The position numbers and the translations under genes were made by a program. A stretch of 64,000 bases of DNA. Source: Sphingobacterium cellulitidis (GTDB taxonomy: Bacteria; Bacteroidota; Bacteroidia; Sphingobacteriales; Sphingobacteriaceae). Positions 18,395-27,650 of the stretch are shown here, one piece after another; the stretch's first letter is position 1; the number at the start of each line of letters is the position of its first letter. The notes under the pieces are model-generated. The model had not been told where the DNA came from. It saw only the letters and a list, made by a program, of their open reading frames with translations, and did not search any database. The DNA lies in contig NOUX01000003.1 in assembly GCA_002245855.1 (NCBI GenBank), positions 248,001-312,000 on the forward strand, in the 5' to 3' direction.

Positions 18395-19342
18395 CTACTT
18401 CTTCAAGTTTTCTATCAACAGTTGGGCTAGTTCTTCACCAATTCGCTCTTGTGCTTCATTGGTCGCTGCTCCAATATGTGGAGTTAAGGAAATCTTAGGA
18501 TGTCCTAAAATCTCGGCTCTTGGAGTTGGCTCATCATCATAAACATCTAATCCGGCAAATCCAACCTTGCCTGAATTTAATGCTTCAACTAATCCCAACT
18601 CATCAATTACTCCACCTCGGGACGCGTTAACTAATCCTACTCCATCTTTTAATAATGCGAATTCTTCTTTACCAATTACTGGCTTATCCGTAAATGGAAC
18701 ATGTAATGAAATAAAGTCTGATTTCGCAAATATCGTTGCTATATCTACCTGTTCTACAGGAACATTAACTGATACATCTCCAGAAAAATTTAATGTCAAT
18801 GAACTAGGTCCTTCGAATAGGTCCGAATAGATAACTGTCATTCCTAATCCTAAACCAATTTTCGCTGTCTCACGACCAATACGGCCAAAGCCAACTACAC
18901 CTAATACTTTTCCTTGTAATTCTGAACCAGCAGCATATGCTTTCTTCAAACCAGCAAATTTGGTATTTCCTTCAACTGGCATTTTACGGTTAGAATCATA
19001 TAAGAATCTTACACCATTCAACAAATGTGCAAATACCAATTCAGCAACAGAATGTGATGATGCTGCCGGAGTATTGACTACAGCAACACCTTTTGATCTT
19101 GCATAATCCACGTCGATATTATCCATTCCTACTCCGCCTCTACCAATTACTTTGATATTAGGACAAGCATCAATTAATGGTTGACGCAATTTGGTAGCAC
19201 TACGTACTGTAACTGCATCGTATTCATTCAACCTATTGATTAATTCATCTTGCGGAATATGCTCTGTATCAACTACAAAACCAGCATCTTCCAATATTTT
19301 TTTACCGATAGGATCAATCCCATCGTTTGCTAAAATTCTCAT
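18395..19342 (-). CDS. serA: D-3-phosphoglycerate dehydrogenase (short form)
   Basis: Oxidises 3-phosphoglycerate to 3-phosphohydroxypyruvate, first step of serine synthesis. 315 aa: a D-isomer 2-hydroxyacid dehydrogenase without the C-terminal ACT/ASB domain that gives serine feedback in longer enzymes. The Rossmann motif is 'LGVVGFGRIGRETAKIGLGL'. Catalytic Arg, Glu and His lie in 'LVNASRGGVIDELGLVEAL', the following 'DVYDDEPTP' and 'LTPHIGAATNEAQERI'. The tight link to serC (5-bp gap) supports the assignment over other hydroxyacid dehydrogenases. Confidence 0.93.
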   Translation of the reverse strand: MRILANDGIDPIGKKILEDAGFVVDTEHIPQDELINRLNEYDAVTVRSATKLRQPLIDACPNIKVIGRGGVGMDNIDVDYARSKGVAVVNTPAASSHSVAELVFAHLLNGVRFLYDSNRKMPVEGNTKFAGLKKAYAAGSELQGKVLGVVGFGRIGRETAKIGLGLGMTVIYSDLFEGPSSLTLNFSGDVSVNVPVEQVDIATIFAKSDFISLHVPFTDKPVIGKEEFALLKDGVGLVNASRGGVIDELGLVEALNSGKVGFAGLDVYDDEPTPRAEILGHPKISLTPHIGAATNEAQERIGEELAQLLIENLKK

Positions 19343-19347
19343 GTTAA

Positions 19348-20415
19348 TTATTTCTTACTTTCTTCAAACTCTCTCATCGTATCTACCAAAGCATTGATTG
19401 AACTAATGCTCAATGCATTGTAAATAGATGCTCTAAATCCACCAACCGAACGGTGACCTTTGATCCCAATTAAATTACGCTCTTTTGCTAATGCTAGGAA
19501 TTCAGCTTCCAATTCTGGACTATCCATTACAAAAGTAACATTCATTCTCGAGCGATCTTCCAGAGCTGCTGTACCCTTAAAGAATGGGTTACGGTCAATC
19601 TCATCATATAATGTACGCGCTTTGATGATATTCTCTTGTTCAATTACTGAGATCCCACCTTTGTCTTTTAACCAACGTAGGTTTAACATGGATACATAAA
19701 TAGAGAATACTGGAGGCGTATTATACATGGAGCCGGCTTTCGCATGGGCTTCATAATCAAAAATCGTTGGCAATGTACGTCCTGATTTACCAAGGATTTC
19801 ATCTTTAACGATAACCAAGGTTACCCCAGCAGGACCCATATTTTTTTGAGCACCAGCATAGATTAAATCGAATTCAGAAACATCAATCGTTCTACTTAAT
19901 ATATCGGAAGACATATCTACCACGGTTGGAACTGAGGTATTTGGTTTATCAAACACTTCTGTTCCATAGATTGTATTGTTCGACGTATAGTGAAAATAGC
20001 TCGAATCTGCAGGAATGGAATAACCTTTAGGAATATAGGAGTAGTTTTGGTCACTCGAGGACGCAACAATATCAACCTGTCCTACCTTTTTAGCTTCCTT
20101 AGCAGCTTTGGTCGCCCAAACGCCAGTATCTAAGTAAGAAGCTGTACCATTCTCAGGTAATAAATTCATTGGAACCATTGCAAATTGCTGGCTCGCACCT
20201 CCTTGAAGAAATAATATGGAATATCCCGCAGGAACATTCAATAACTCACGAACCAATTTCTCAGTCTCGATGATTACTGCTTCAAATTCTTTGGAACGGT
20301 GCGAAATTTCCAATATAGATAAACCTGTACCATTAAAGTCAATTACCGCCTTTGAAGCTTCTTCAAAAACCTCTTTAGGTAAAATACATGGGCCTGCACC
20401 GAAATTATGTTTCAT
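19348..20415 (-). CDS. serC: Phosphoserine aminotransferase
   Basis: PLP aminotransferase making phosphoserine from 3-phosphohydroxypyruvate; it also acts in PLP synthesis in some bacteria. 355 aa. N-terminus 'MKHNFGAGPCILPKEVFEEA', then 'ILFLQGGASQQFAMVPMNLL', PLP lysine in 'LIYAGAQKNMGPAGVTLVIV', and C-terminal 'GIKGHRSVGGFRASIYNALS'. First gene of serC-serA. A perfect -7 box (20487-20494) predicts a leader of about 65 nt that contains an inverted repeat. Confidence 0.97.
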   Translation of the reverse strand: MKHNFGAGPCILPKEVFEEASKAVIDFNGTGLSILEISHRSKEFEAVIIETEKLVRELLNVPAGYSILFLQGGASQQFAMVPMNLLPENGTASYLDTGVWATKAAKEAKKVGQVDIVASSSDQNYSYIPKGYSIPADSSYFHYTSNNTIYGTEVFDKPNTSVPTVVDMSSDILSRTIDVSEFDLIYAGAQKNMGPAGVTLVIVKDEILGKSGRTLPTIFDYEAHAKAGSMYNTPPVFSIYVSMLNLRWLKDKGGISVIEQENIIKARTLYDEIDRNPFFKGTAALEDRSRMNVTFVMDSPELEAEFLALAKERNLIGIKGHRSVGGFRASIYNALSISSINALVDTMREFEESKK

Positions 20416-20756
20416 TACTGTAGCTTAATTTGTTAAAAATTAGGAGGTTAACGATTAATCAATCGTTTGACCTAAAATAGAATGCCCAAAGGTAAAATAT
20501 TTTTAAAATTTTTTAAAACAAATTCCATATTTGTTTAAAATATCTTAAATTATTATGACATTTAATATCATATTACCATTTATCCTCCATAGATGTTTAA
20601 ACATAAAACTTCTTGAAAAATATTAACAAATTGCATCCATTGTGTATATCTTTAATGAAGAAACACGTACCAAAAACCTAAAAAATTGTGTATCTTCGCC
20701 TGTTACGTGTCTTTTATAGATATGACAATTATTATATTGATTGAAACCAAAATATA
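20416..20756. promoter_or_regulatory. Divergent serC/gyrA control region
   Basis: 340 bp without a gene. On the minus strand a perfect -7 box TACCTTTG (20487-20494) serves serC. Between it and the serC ATG lies an inverted repeat, ACGATT (20451-20456) with AATCGT (20461-20466), extended imperfectly to 20446-20472, which could form a leader hairpin or an operator. On the plus strand TATCTTCG (20691-20698; 7 of 8) is the likely gyrA -7 box, giving a leader of roughly 50 nt. Confidence 0.55.
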
Positions 20757-23321
20757 ATGGCTGAAGAAACAGAAAACGAAAACAATTTAGTTCCTGCCGA
20801 AAACAGGATTATCCCCATTAATATCGAAGACCAAATGAAGTCCGCGTACATCGATTATTCGATGTCGGTAATCGTTTCGCGTGCTCTACCTGATGCTCGT
20901 GATGGTCTGAAACCAGTACACCGTCGTGTATTGTATGGTATGTTAGACCTTGGGGTAACGAGTGGAAAACCTTATAAAAAATCTGCTCGTATTGTTGGAG
21001 ATGTACTCGGTAAGTATCACCCGCATGGGGACTCATCCGTTTATGACACCATGGTTCGTATGGCCCAACATTGGTCTATGCGCTATCCCCTAGTCGATGG
21101 ACAAGGTAACTATGGATCTATCGATGGTGACCCACCAGCAGCAATGCGTTATACGGAAGCTAGACTCCGTAAAATTACTGAGGAAATGTTGGCGGACATT
21201 AACAAAGACACCGTTGATTTCCAATTAAACTTTGACGACTCCCTTGAAGAACCAACCGTACTTCCAACCAGAATTCCAAACTTACTTGTAAATGGAGCTT
21301 CTGGGATTGCTGTAGGTATGGCTACAAATATGGCTCCTCATAACTTAACTGAAGTTATTGATGGTACCATCGCTTATATCGATAACCGCGATATCGAAAT
21401 TTCAGAGTTAATGACCTATATCAAAGGACCAGATTTCCCTACAGGAGGTTTGATCTATGGATATAATGGTGTTAAAGAAGCTTTTGAAACTGGTCGTGGT
21501 CGAATCGTGATGCGTGGTAAAGCGGAAATCGAAACTACTAAATCTGGTAAAGAGATTATTATCGTAACGGAAATCCCTTATCAAGTGAATAAATCGGATA
21601 TGATCAAAAGAACTGCCGATTTAGTTCAAGAAAAGAAAATCGAAGGTATCTCTGAAATTAGAGATGAATCTTCTAAGGATATCCGTATCGTCTATGAAAT
21701 AAAACGTGATGCAAATGCTAATGTGGTTTTAAATAACCTATATAAGCATACGGCATTACAAACATCCTTCTCAGTAAACAACATCGCTCTAGTTAAGGGT
21801 AGACCACAAATGATGAACTTAAAGGATATGATCCATGAGTTCGTTGAACACAGACATGATGTGGTAATCCGTAGAACTAAGTTCGAACTTGCTGAAGCTG
21901 AAAAAAGAGCCCATATCCTGGAAGGTTATTTGATCGCTCTAGATCACTTGGATGAGGTTATTAAATTGATTCGTAATTCAGATACTCCAGAAGATGCTCG
22001 TGTTGGCTTAATGGAGCGTTTTGCACTTTCTGATATCCAAGCTCGTGCAATCCTAGATATGACCCTAAGAAGGTTGACAGGACTGGAACGTGATAAGATT
22101 AAGGAAGAATATGCTGAACTTATGAAAACGATCGAGTATTTGAAAGAAGTTCTTGCTGACGAATCCCTTCGCTTCAAAATCATCAAAGATGAATTAGTTG
22201 AAGTAAAAGAAAAATATGGCGATGAAAGACGCTCTCATATCGTACATTCTGCTGAAGATTTACGTATGGAAGACTTCATCGATGATGAGGAAGTTGTCAT
22301 TACAATTTCTCATAATAGTTATGTAAAACGTACTCCATTAACAGAGTACCGTGTTCAAGGACGTGGTGGTAAAGGTGCAATTGGATCTACCACCCGTGAT
22401 GAAGACTTTACTGAACATATTATCACGGCATCCGCCCACAACTACCTATTATTATTTACGGAAGCAGGTCGTTGTTTCTGGTTGAGAGCATTTGAAATTC
22501 CTGAAGGTAGCCGTACTTCTAAAGGACGTGCATTACAGAATATCATCAATATTCCTAAGGATGAAAAAATCAAGGCATATATTAAGGTAACAAACCTTAA
22601 GGATCAAGAATACCTTGAAAATAATTTCATCATTATGTGTACTAAGAAAGGTACCATTAAGAAAACATCACTTGAAGCGTACTCTAGACCAAGAGCAAAC
22701 GGTATCAATGCGATTAACATTAATGAAGGTGACCAACTTTTAGAAGCTACATTAACTAATGGTTCAAGTGAAATTGTCATGGCTCTACGTTCTGGACGTG
22801 CCATCCGTTTCAATGAATCTACCGTTAGACCGATGGGAAGAACTGCAACAGGTGTGCGTGGTATCACCCTTGCAAGTGAAAAAGATGAGGTTGTTGGCAT
22901 GATTAGTGTTAATAATCAAGAAACAACTGTATTGGTAGTTTCTGAAAAAGGATACGGTAAACGTACTGATATCGATGATTACAGAATTACGAATCGCGGT
23001 GGTAAAGGTGTAAAAACAATTAACGTTACGGACAAAACCGGTGAATTGGTAGCTATTAAAGGTGTTACTGATGAAAACGACTTAATGATTATCAATAAAT
23101 CAGGTATTGTTATCCGTATCGGAGTTGAAAGCTTACGTGTGATGGGTCGTGCTACTCAAGGTGTGAAATTAATCACCCTGAAAGATACCGACGAAATCGC
23201 ATCAGTAACCAAAGTGGAAAGACAAGAGGACGAAGAGGAATTAGACGTTGAAGGTGCTGAAGGAGCAGAAAACTCAACAGACAATGAATCAGCTAACACG
23301 GAGAATGAAGAACAAGAATAG
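20757..23321 (+). CDS. gyrA: DNA gyrase subunit A
   Basis: Breakage-reunion subunit of gyrase; with GyrB it introduces negative supercoils. 854 aa. Catalytic Tyr132 is in '[10 protein letters not shown]'. The quinolone region reads '[20 protein letters not shown]' with Ser93 and Asp97 (E. coli Ser83 and Asp87) both in the susceptible state. The C-terminal beta-pinwheel starts with a GyrA-box 'QGRGGKG' (534-540), which marks it as GyrA rather than ParC. The tail is very acidic (Glu/Asn-rich). Its last 17 nt overlap the likely start of the next gene. Confidence 0.97.
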   Translation: MAEETENENNLVPAENRIIPINIEDQMKSAYIDYSMSVIVSRALPDARDGLKPVHRRVLYGMLDLGVTSGKPYKKSARIVGDVLGKYHPHGDSSVYDTMVRMAQHWSMRYPLVDGQGNYGSIDGDPPAAMRYTEARLRKITEEMLADINKDTVDFQLNFDDSLEEPTVLPTRIPNLLVNGASGIAVGMATNMAPHNLTEVIDGTIAYIDNRDIEISELMTYIKGPDFPTGGLIYGYNGVKEAFETGRGRIVMRGKAEIETTKSGKEIIIVTEIPYQVNKSDMIKRTADLVQEKKIEGISEIRDESSKDIRIVYEIKRDANANVVLNNLYKHTALQTSFSVNNIALVKGRPQMMNLKDMIHEFVEHRHDVVIRRTKFELAEAEKRAHILEGYLIALDHLDEVIKLIRNSDTPEDARVGLMERFALSDIQARAILDMTLRRLTGLERDKIKEEYAELMKTIEYLKEVLADESLRFKIIKDELVEVKEKYGDERRSHIVHSAEDLRMEDFIDDEEVVITISHNSYVKRTPLTEYRVQGRGGKGAIGSTTRDEDFTEHIITASAHNYLLLFTEAGRCFWLRAFEIPEGSRTSKGRALQNIINIPKDEKIKAYIKVTNLKDQEYLENNFIIMCTKKGTIKKTSLEAYSRPRANGINAININEGDQLLEATLTNGSSEIVMALRSGRAIRFNESTVRPMGRTATGVRGITLASEKDEVVGMISVNNQETTVLVVSEKGYGKRTDIDDYRITNRGGKGVKTINVTDKTGELVAIKGVTDENDLMIINKSGIVIRIGVESLRVMGRATQGVKLITLKDTDEIASVTKVERQEDEEELDVEGAEGAENSTDNESANTENEEQE

Positions 23322-24417
23322 ATTTATTTCAGGTGCTTTAGGAGCATTTTTACTATTGGGTACCCAGGCTGCCAATGCGCAATCTGCCTATAAAGAGGCT
23401 AGTAATGCTTTTGCGCTATATACTCAAACCGGTAATATTGCTAATTTAGATAATGCCAGAAAACAAATTGACAATATCTATAAAACTAAACGCGACTCAT
23501 CTAAAACTAAAGTCAATGTCCTTAGAGCAATGGTATTGAGCTCGTTAGCCTATGCTGACTCAACTCGTACTATTAAACTAAACGCCGACCCTATTGATTT
23601 GACTTATCAAACAATGGGAAAGATTGACAAAAAAGATCAACCTGGTTATGCAGGTGAATTGAAATATGTCAATCAAAATTTAGCAGCTGCATTAATCTAT
23701 CGTGCTAATAAGTTCTTGGAAGCTAAGAAATTTGACGAAGCCTACACTGACTTTAGCCGGGTAAATGAACTGGATGCTAAAAGTGGCGATGTCACTTATA
23801 ACCTTGCTTTGTTAGCAACTAAAGCTGGAAAAACCGAGGATGCAATTAAATATTATAACATAATCCATGAATCTGGAAATATGACTGCCCAGCAGTTTAT
23901 TGAACTGGCAAATATCTACGACCAACTGGATGAGAAACAAAAAGCTCTAACCACATTGGAAGAAGGTAGAACCAAATTCCCAGAAGATAAAGGTTTGTTA
24001 TTCTTATTAATTGAAAAATACGCTAAGAGTAATGCCTACGATGCTATCGTTCCAATTATTGAACAAGCGATTAAATTGGAACCTGAAAACATCGAATTAA
24101 ATTACCTTGCAGGGTATGCGAATGAGAATGCGAATAATTTGGAAATTGCCAAATCTTATTACGAAAAGGTATTGGAGTTGGATCCAAATAATTACGAATC
24201 AAACTTGGCCCTTGGCTTAATAAACTTAAACAAGTTTTTAAAAGATACCGAAGATCAGGAATCGCAATACAATGCGCAGAATTATTTGTTGAAAGCAAAT
24301 GAAATCAAGCCTTATGAAATCAATGCGTTGAAATCATTGGCATTATTTTATCAAAAAACAGATGATGACACCCAATTGGATCGTGTTAATCTTTTATTAA
24401 ACCAACTTTCAAATTAA
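23305..24417 (+). CDS. Exported TPR-repeat protein, overlapping gyrA
   Basis: About 370 aa from the ATG at 23305, which sits inside the last codons of gyrA (17-nt overlap); an in-frame ATG at 23284 is an alternative. The chosen start gives a clean signal peptide, '[19 protein letters not shown]', ending at 'NAQS'. The rest is TPR-like helix pairs, e.g. '[20 protein letters not shown]', '[17 protein letters not shown]', '[19 protein letters not shown]'. A periplasmic scaffold or assembly role is likely; the specific partner is unknown. Paralogous to the next gene. Confidence 0.85.
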   Translation: MKNKNRFISGALGAFLLLGTQAANAQSAYKEASNAFALYTQTGNIANLDNARKQIDNIYKTKRDSSKTKVNVLRAMVLSSLAYADSTRTIKLNADPIDLTYQTMGKIDKKDQPGYAGELKYVNQNLAAALIYRANKFLEAKKFDEAYTDFSRVNELDAKSGDVTYNLALLATKAGKTEDAIKYYNIIHESGNMTAQQFIELANIYDQLDEKQKALTTLEEGRTKFPEDKGLLFLLIEKYAKSNAYDAIVPIIEQAIKLEPENIELNYLAGYANENANNLEIAKSYYEKVLELDPNNYESNLALGLINLNKFLKDTEDQESQYNAQNYLLKANEIKPYEINALKSLALFYQKTDDDTQLDRVNLLLNQLSN

Positions 24418-24435
24418 ACAAACAATAAAATAGAT

Positions 24436-25611
24436 ATGAATTTTAGAAAATCGATATTATTTGTAGGATTGCTTTTTGCAACCAGTTCTACTGCCCTATT
24501 TGCACAGTCGGGCAATGTAAAGAAAGCAAAAGCAGCTATTGTTAAATACGAAGAATTAAAAGCTGCTGGTTCTGCTGAACTAGGTAAATCTAACCTTACT
24601 GCAGCTCAAGAAGCTATTGATGCCGCTGTGGTTCATGACAAAACTAAAGATGATCCTGAAGCTTGGACTTATTATGCATTGGTGTACTCAAACCTTGCAA
24701 ATTTGAATAAAAGTGCTGAAGATGCTACCAAAGCAAAAGATGCTATTGCTAAAGCTACAGAACTTGATAAAGATAAAAAGCATGCTGACAACATCTTGTT
24801 AGCTGGACAAACACTTGGTCAATTCAAATTTAACGAAGGTGTTGCTGCTTGGGACAAACAAGATTATAAAACTGCATACGCAGATTTCTCAGATGCATTA
24901 ACTTACCTTCCTGGTGATACTACCCTAACTTTCTATTCAGGTCTTGCGGCAGTACAAAACAAGGAGTATGATAAAGCAATTGAGAAATACAAAGAATTAG
25001 TTCCAATTAAGGAATACTCTAGCCATAAAACAATTTTGGTAGACCTTCCTAAATTGTACCTTCAAAAAGGTGATACAGCATCTGCAATTACTGCAGCAGC
25101 TGAAGCTGTAGCAGCTTATCCAAATGATAATGATGCTGTTGTTCAAAACATCGAATTGAACTTGATCACTGGTAATGAAGCGAAAATCGTTTCTGACATC
25201 GAATCTCAAGTTGCAAAAGATCCTCAAAATAAAAGCTTACACTATTATTTAGGCTTAGCTTATGGTGCTGCAGGTGATACTGAAAAATCCCTAGCTTCTT
25301 ACCAAAAAGCTCTTGAAATCGACCCTAATTACCTTGAAGCAAACACAAATGCTGCAGTGGTAATCATGAACGGTGGCCGTGAGGAACTAATGAAACTTAA
25401 TGAAGACAAATCAATTCCTACTACTGAATACAATAAAAGAGTTGAAGGAATCAAAGGAAAAATCGCTCAAGCGGTTCCTTACCTTGAGAAATCAGTTGAG
25501 CTAGATCCTAAAAATGTAGACGCGTTAAGAAATCTAAAAAATTACTACGATTTCATGAACGACGAAGCTAAATCAGCTGAAATTCAAGCAAAAATTGAAG
25601 CTTTAAACTAA
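24436..25611 (+). CDS. Exported TPR-repeat protein (second copy)
   Basis: 391 aa. The signal peptide is 'MNFRKSILFVGLLFATSSTA' and cleavage is predicted after 'LFAQ'. Several TPR units follow ('DYKTAYADFSDALTYLPGDT', 'KEYDKAIEKYKELVPI', 'GDTEKSLASYQKALEIDPNY', 'PYLEKSVELDPKNVDALRNL'). It lies 18 bp after a related TPR gene and is followed by a very strong terminator, so gyrA and the two TPR genes may be one transcript. Composition is rich in Ala and Lys. Function not identified beyond periplasmic protein-protein interaction. Confidence 0.88.
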   Translation: MNFRKSILFVGLLFATSSTALFAQSGNVKKAKAAIVKYEELKAAGSAELGKSNLTAAQEAIDAAVVHDKTKDDPEAWTYYALVYSNLANLNKSAEDATKAKDAIAKATELDKDKKHADNILLAGQTLGQFKFNEGVAAWDKQDYKTAYADFSDALTYLPGDTTLTFYSGLAAVQNKEYDKAIEKYKELVPIKEYSSHKTILVDLPKLYLQKGDTASAITAAAEAVAAYPNDNDAVVQNIELNLITGNEAKIVSDIESQVAKDPQNKSLHYYLGLAYGAAGDTEKSLASYQKALEIDPNYLEANTNAAVVIMNGGREELMKLNEDKSIPTTEYNKRVEGIKGKIAQAVPYLEKSVELDPKNVDALRNLKNYYDFMNDEAKSAEIQAKIEALN

Positions 25612-25625
25612 GCTATTCTCATAAA

Positions 25626-25668
25626 AACAAGCAAGGGATGAACCAAAAGTTCATCCCTTGCTTGTTTT
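25626..25668 (+). terminator. Strong Rho-independent terminator after the TPR genes
   Basis: Perfect 18-bp stem (25626-25643 with 25649-25666), 5-nt CAAAA loop, short T-run. Its last base touches the left end of the repeat element. Confidence 0.9.
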
Positions 25669-26064
25669 AGTATTTAGTATATAGTATTTAGTATTTAGAC
25701 CTATGGCGGATAAGTATAGTTCACTAGAATAGACTTAATAGTACCGTGAGCTTAAATATTCAGAAAATAAATTTATCAAACTATCCAGGAAATCTAAATA
25801 ATAACTACTAGATATTAGATATTCAGTTAACAGATATATTCAGAAAGCCAAATTATCAAACTATCCAGAAAATCTAAATAATAACTACTAGATATTAGAT
25901 ATTCAGTTAATAGATATATTCAGAAAGCCATATTAGCAAACTATCCAGGAAATCTAAATAATAACTACTAGATATTAGATAATCAGTTAACAGATATATT
26001 CAGAAAGCCATATTAGCAAACTATACAGGAAATCTAAATACTAAATACTAACTACTAAATACTA
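25668..26064. mobile_element. MITE-like element with 31-bp terminal inverted repeats
   Basis: 397 bp without a coding frame. The left end (25668-25698) and right end (26034-26064) are inverted copies of each other, 29 of 31 bases identical, built from the word TAGTATTTAG. Between them lies a unique 60-bp stretch and an 80-bp tandem array. No transposase gene is present, so the form is that of a non-autonomous element or a long foldback. It fills the gap between the TPR terminator and the stop codon of the ZIP transporter. No target-site duplication was recognised. Confidence 0.6.
25761..26040. repeat. 80-bp tandem repeat, about 3.5 copies
   Basis: Units start with CAGAAA at 25761, 25841, 25921 and 26001, an exact 80-bp period; the fourth copy runs for 40 bp before it meets the right inverted end. 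Copies differ by only a few substitutions. There are no unique spacers, so this is not a CRISPR array, and 80 is not a multiple of three. Confidence 0.95.
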
Positions 26065-26069
26065 AAAAA

Positions 26070-26888
26070 TCAGCCTAACGCTACGTCCAGCACCATCATG
26101 ACCACAAAACCTAGGATAAATCCAAGGATAGGAATATCGGAGTGTTCTTCTTGTTGTGTTTCGGGGATTACTTCTTCAATTACTACGAATATCATTGCAC
26201 CTGCGGCAAATGAAAGGGCATAAGGAAGGATTGGCATAAAGAACCCGACTGCGAATGCTCCTAGCACCGCAAAAACAGGTTCTACGATTGCTGATAATTG
26301 ACCATATTGAAAGCTTTTCCATCTGGACAATCCCATTCGACGAAGTGGCATTGATACGGCAATCCCCTCTGGGAAGTTTTGTAATCCTATACCCATTGCC
26401 AACAAAACAGCACCGGTGATACTGGCTTCAGGAACATCTAATGCTGCGCCACCAAAGAGAACGCCAACCGCCAAACCTTCAGGAATATTATGTAAAGCTA
26501 TAGCAATAGTTAACAAGGTAGTTCTATGTAAGGACGATTTTGGTCCTTCTGTTTTTAAGAAATTCAAGTGAAGGTGGGGCATCAATTTATCTAAACCAAA
26601 AATAAAAAGCGCTCCAAGGATAAAGCCAATTGCGGAAGGCATCACTTTGGAAAACCCTTCGCCAGAACTCATTTCAATGGCTGGTGAAAGTAAAGACCAG
26701 AAACTGGCAGCAACCATCACTCCTCCAGTAAATCCCAGCATGCCATTCAATAACTTTTTATTAACTCCTTTGAAAAGAAAAACGCCGGCAGCCCCCAAAG
26801 CTGTTACTCCCCAAGTGAATAATCCAGCGAACAAAGCCGCAACGACAGCATTCTGTTTTCCAAGAAACTCTACTAATTCATCTATCAT
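26070..26888 (-). CDS. ZIP-family divalent metal transporter
   Basis: Inner-membrane carrier that brings zinc or other divalent metals (iron, manganese) into the cytoplasm, ZupT/GufA-like. 272 aa with eight predicted membrane helices. The two metal-site helices carry 'IALHNIPEGLAVGVLF' (TM4) and 'GIGLQNFPEGIAVSMPL' (TM5). A later segment is 'AAGAMIFVVIEEVIPETQQE'. The GufA-like subgroup fits the HNxPEG/QNxPEG pair. The stop codon is 5 bp from the right end of the repeat element, so its 3' untranslated region is made of that element. Confidence 0.93.
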   Translation of the reverse strand: MIDELVEFLGKQNAVVAALFAGLFTWGVTALGAAGVFLFKGVNKKLLNGMLGFTGGVMVAASFWSLLSPAIEMSSGEGFSKVMPSAIGFILGALFIFGLDKLMPHLHLNFLKTEGPKSSLHRTTLLTIAIALHNIPEGLAVGVLFGGAALDVPEASITGAVLLAMGIGLQNFPEGIAVSMPLRRMGLSRWKSFQYGQLSAIVEPVFAVLGAFAVGFFMPILPYALSFAAGAMIFVVIEEVIPETQQEEHSDIPILGFILGFVVMMVLDVALG

Positions 26889-27074
26889 TTGATCCAGTGC
26901 AGAATAATTTGCTGAAAATAAGTATTCTAATTTAGATTCTTATAAAATAATACGCTTAATTGTACATCTGTCGATGTTTTTAGGTAATGCAGAAAATAGA
27001 TTTAATTAAATTTTATGTGGATATGAAAAAATATCTTGAACTGCTCCCATACCTGATATTAAGTAGATTTCCAT

Positions 27075-27103
27075 AAAAAAAGGAGCTGATTTACAGCTCC
27101 TTT
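27075..27103 (-). terminator. Rho-independent terminator after dps
   Basis: Perfect 10-bp stem (27079-27088 with 27094-27103), ATTTA loop, T-run on the minus strand. Confidence 0.9.
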
Positions 27104-27123
27104 CCTATCCAATATGTATTTTT

Positions 27124-27594
27124 TTATCTCAGATGTGACCTCAACATCCAAGCAGTTTTTTCATGTTTTTCTAATAATCCAACGAGGAAATCCTCAGTTC
27201 CAGCATCATTATGTTCTTCTGCTAGTTTAATGTCTTCTCTCAATGAGATAATTAAACTCTCGTAATCATTTAACAACTCAGCGATAAATCCTTGACTATC
27301 ATTCTTTTTATATTTCATTTCAGTCAGTTGCGTCAATTCCAAGAATTCTTTCATGGTACCTACTGCATAATGACCAATCGCACGAACTCTTTCCGCTACC
27401 TCATCGATAATTTCAGCCAATTCAGAATACAGTTCTTCAAAAAATATATGTTGAGCATGAAAATCCGGACCTTCAATATTCCAGTGCGCATTACGAACCT
27501 TAGTATAAAGCACATTCTCATCTGCCAAAAGCTTATTTAATAATCCTGCTACAACTTTTGTGTCCTGTTCTTTAATTCCTATATCAGTTTTCAT
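27124..27594 (-). CDS. dps: Dps-family DNA-binding ferritin-like protein
   Basis: Dodecameric mini-ferritin that oxidises and stores Fe(II) with hydrogen peroxide and shields DNA in starvation. 156 aa. The inter-subunit ferroxidase site is in 'NAHWNIEGPDFHAQHIFFEE' with downstream 'ELAEIIDEVAERVRAIG' (His, Asp and Glu ligands and the conserved Trp present). The short N-terminus has one Lys and no basic tail. It lies 56 bp after the aldo/keto reductase on the same strand. Peroxide or stationary-phase control is usual for the family; no operator was recognised. Confidence 0.96.
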   Translation of the reverse strand: MKTDIGIKEQDTKVVAGLLNKLLADENVLYTKVRNAHWNIEGPDFHAQHIFFEELYSELAEIIDEVAERVRAIGHYAVGTMKEFLELTQLTEMKYKKNDSQGFIAELLNDYESLIISLREDIKLAEEHNDAGTEDFLVGLLEKHEKTAWMLRSHLR

Positions 27595-27650
27595 ATTCCT
27601 ATTTATTTAAAATGTTAATGTAATTTCTTGCCAATTAGTTTTATTTATTT

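Noticed and set aside
20757..23321. ParC (topoisomerase IV subunit) instead of GyrA
   Set aside because: A GyrA-box-like QGRGGKG and an extended acidic tail are present, which fit GyrA.
25668..26064. CRISPR array
   Set aside because: Repeats are contiguous 80-bp units without unique spacers, and no cas gene is present.
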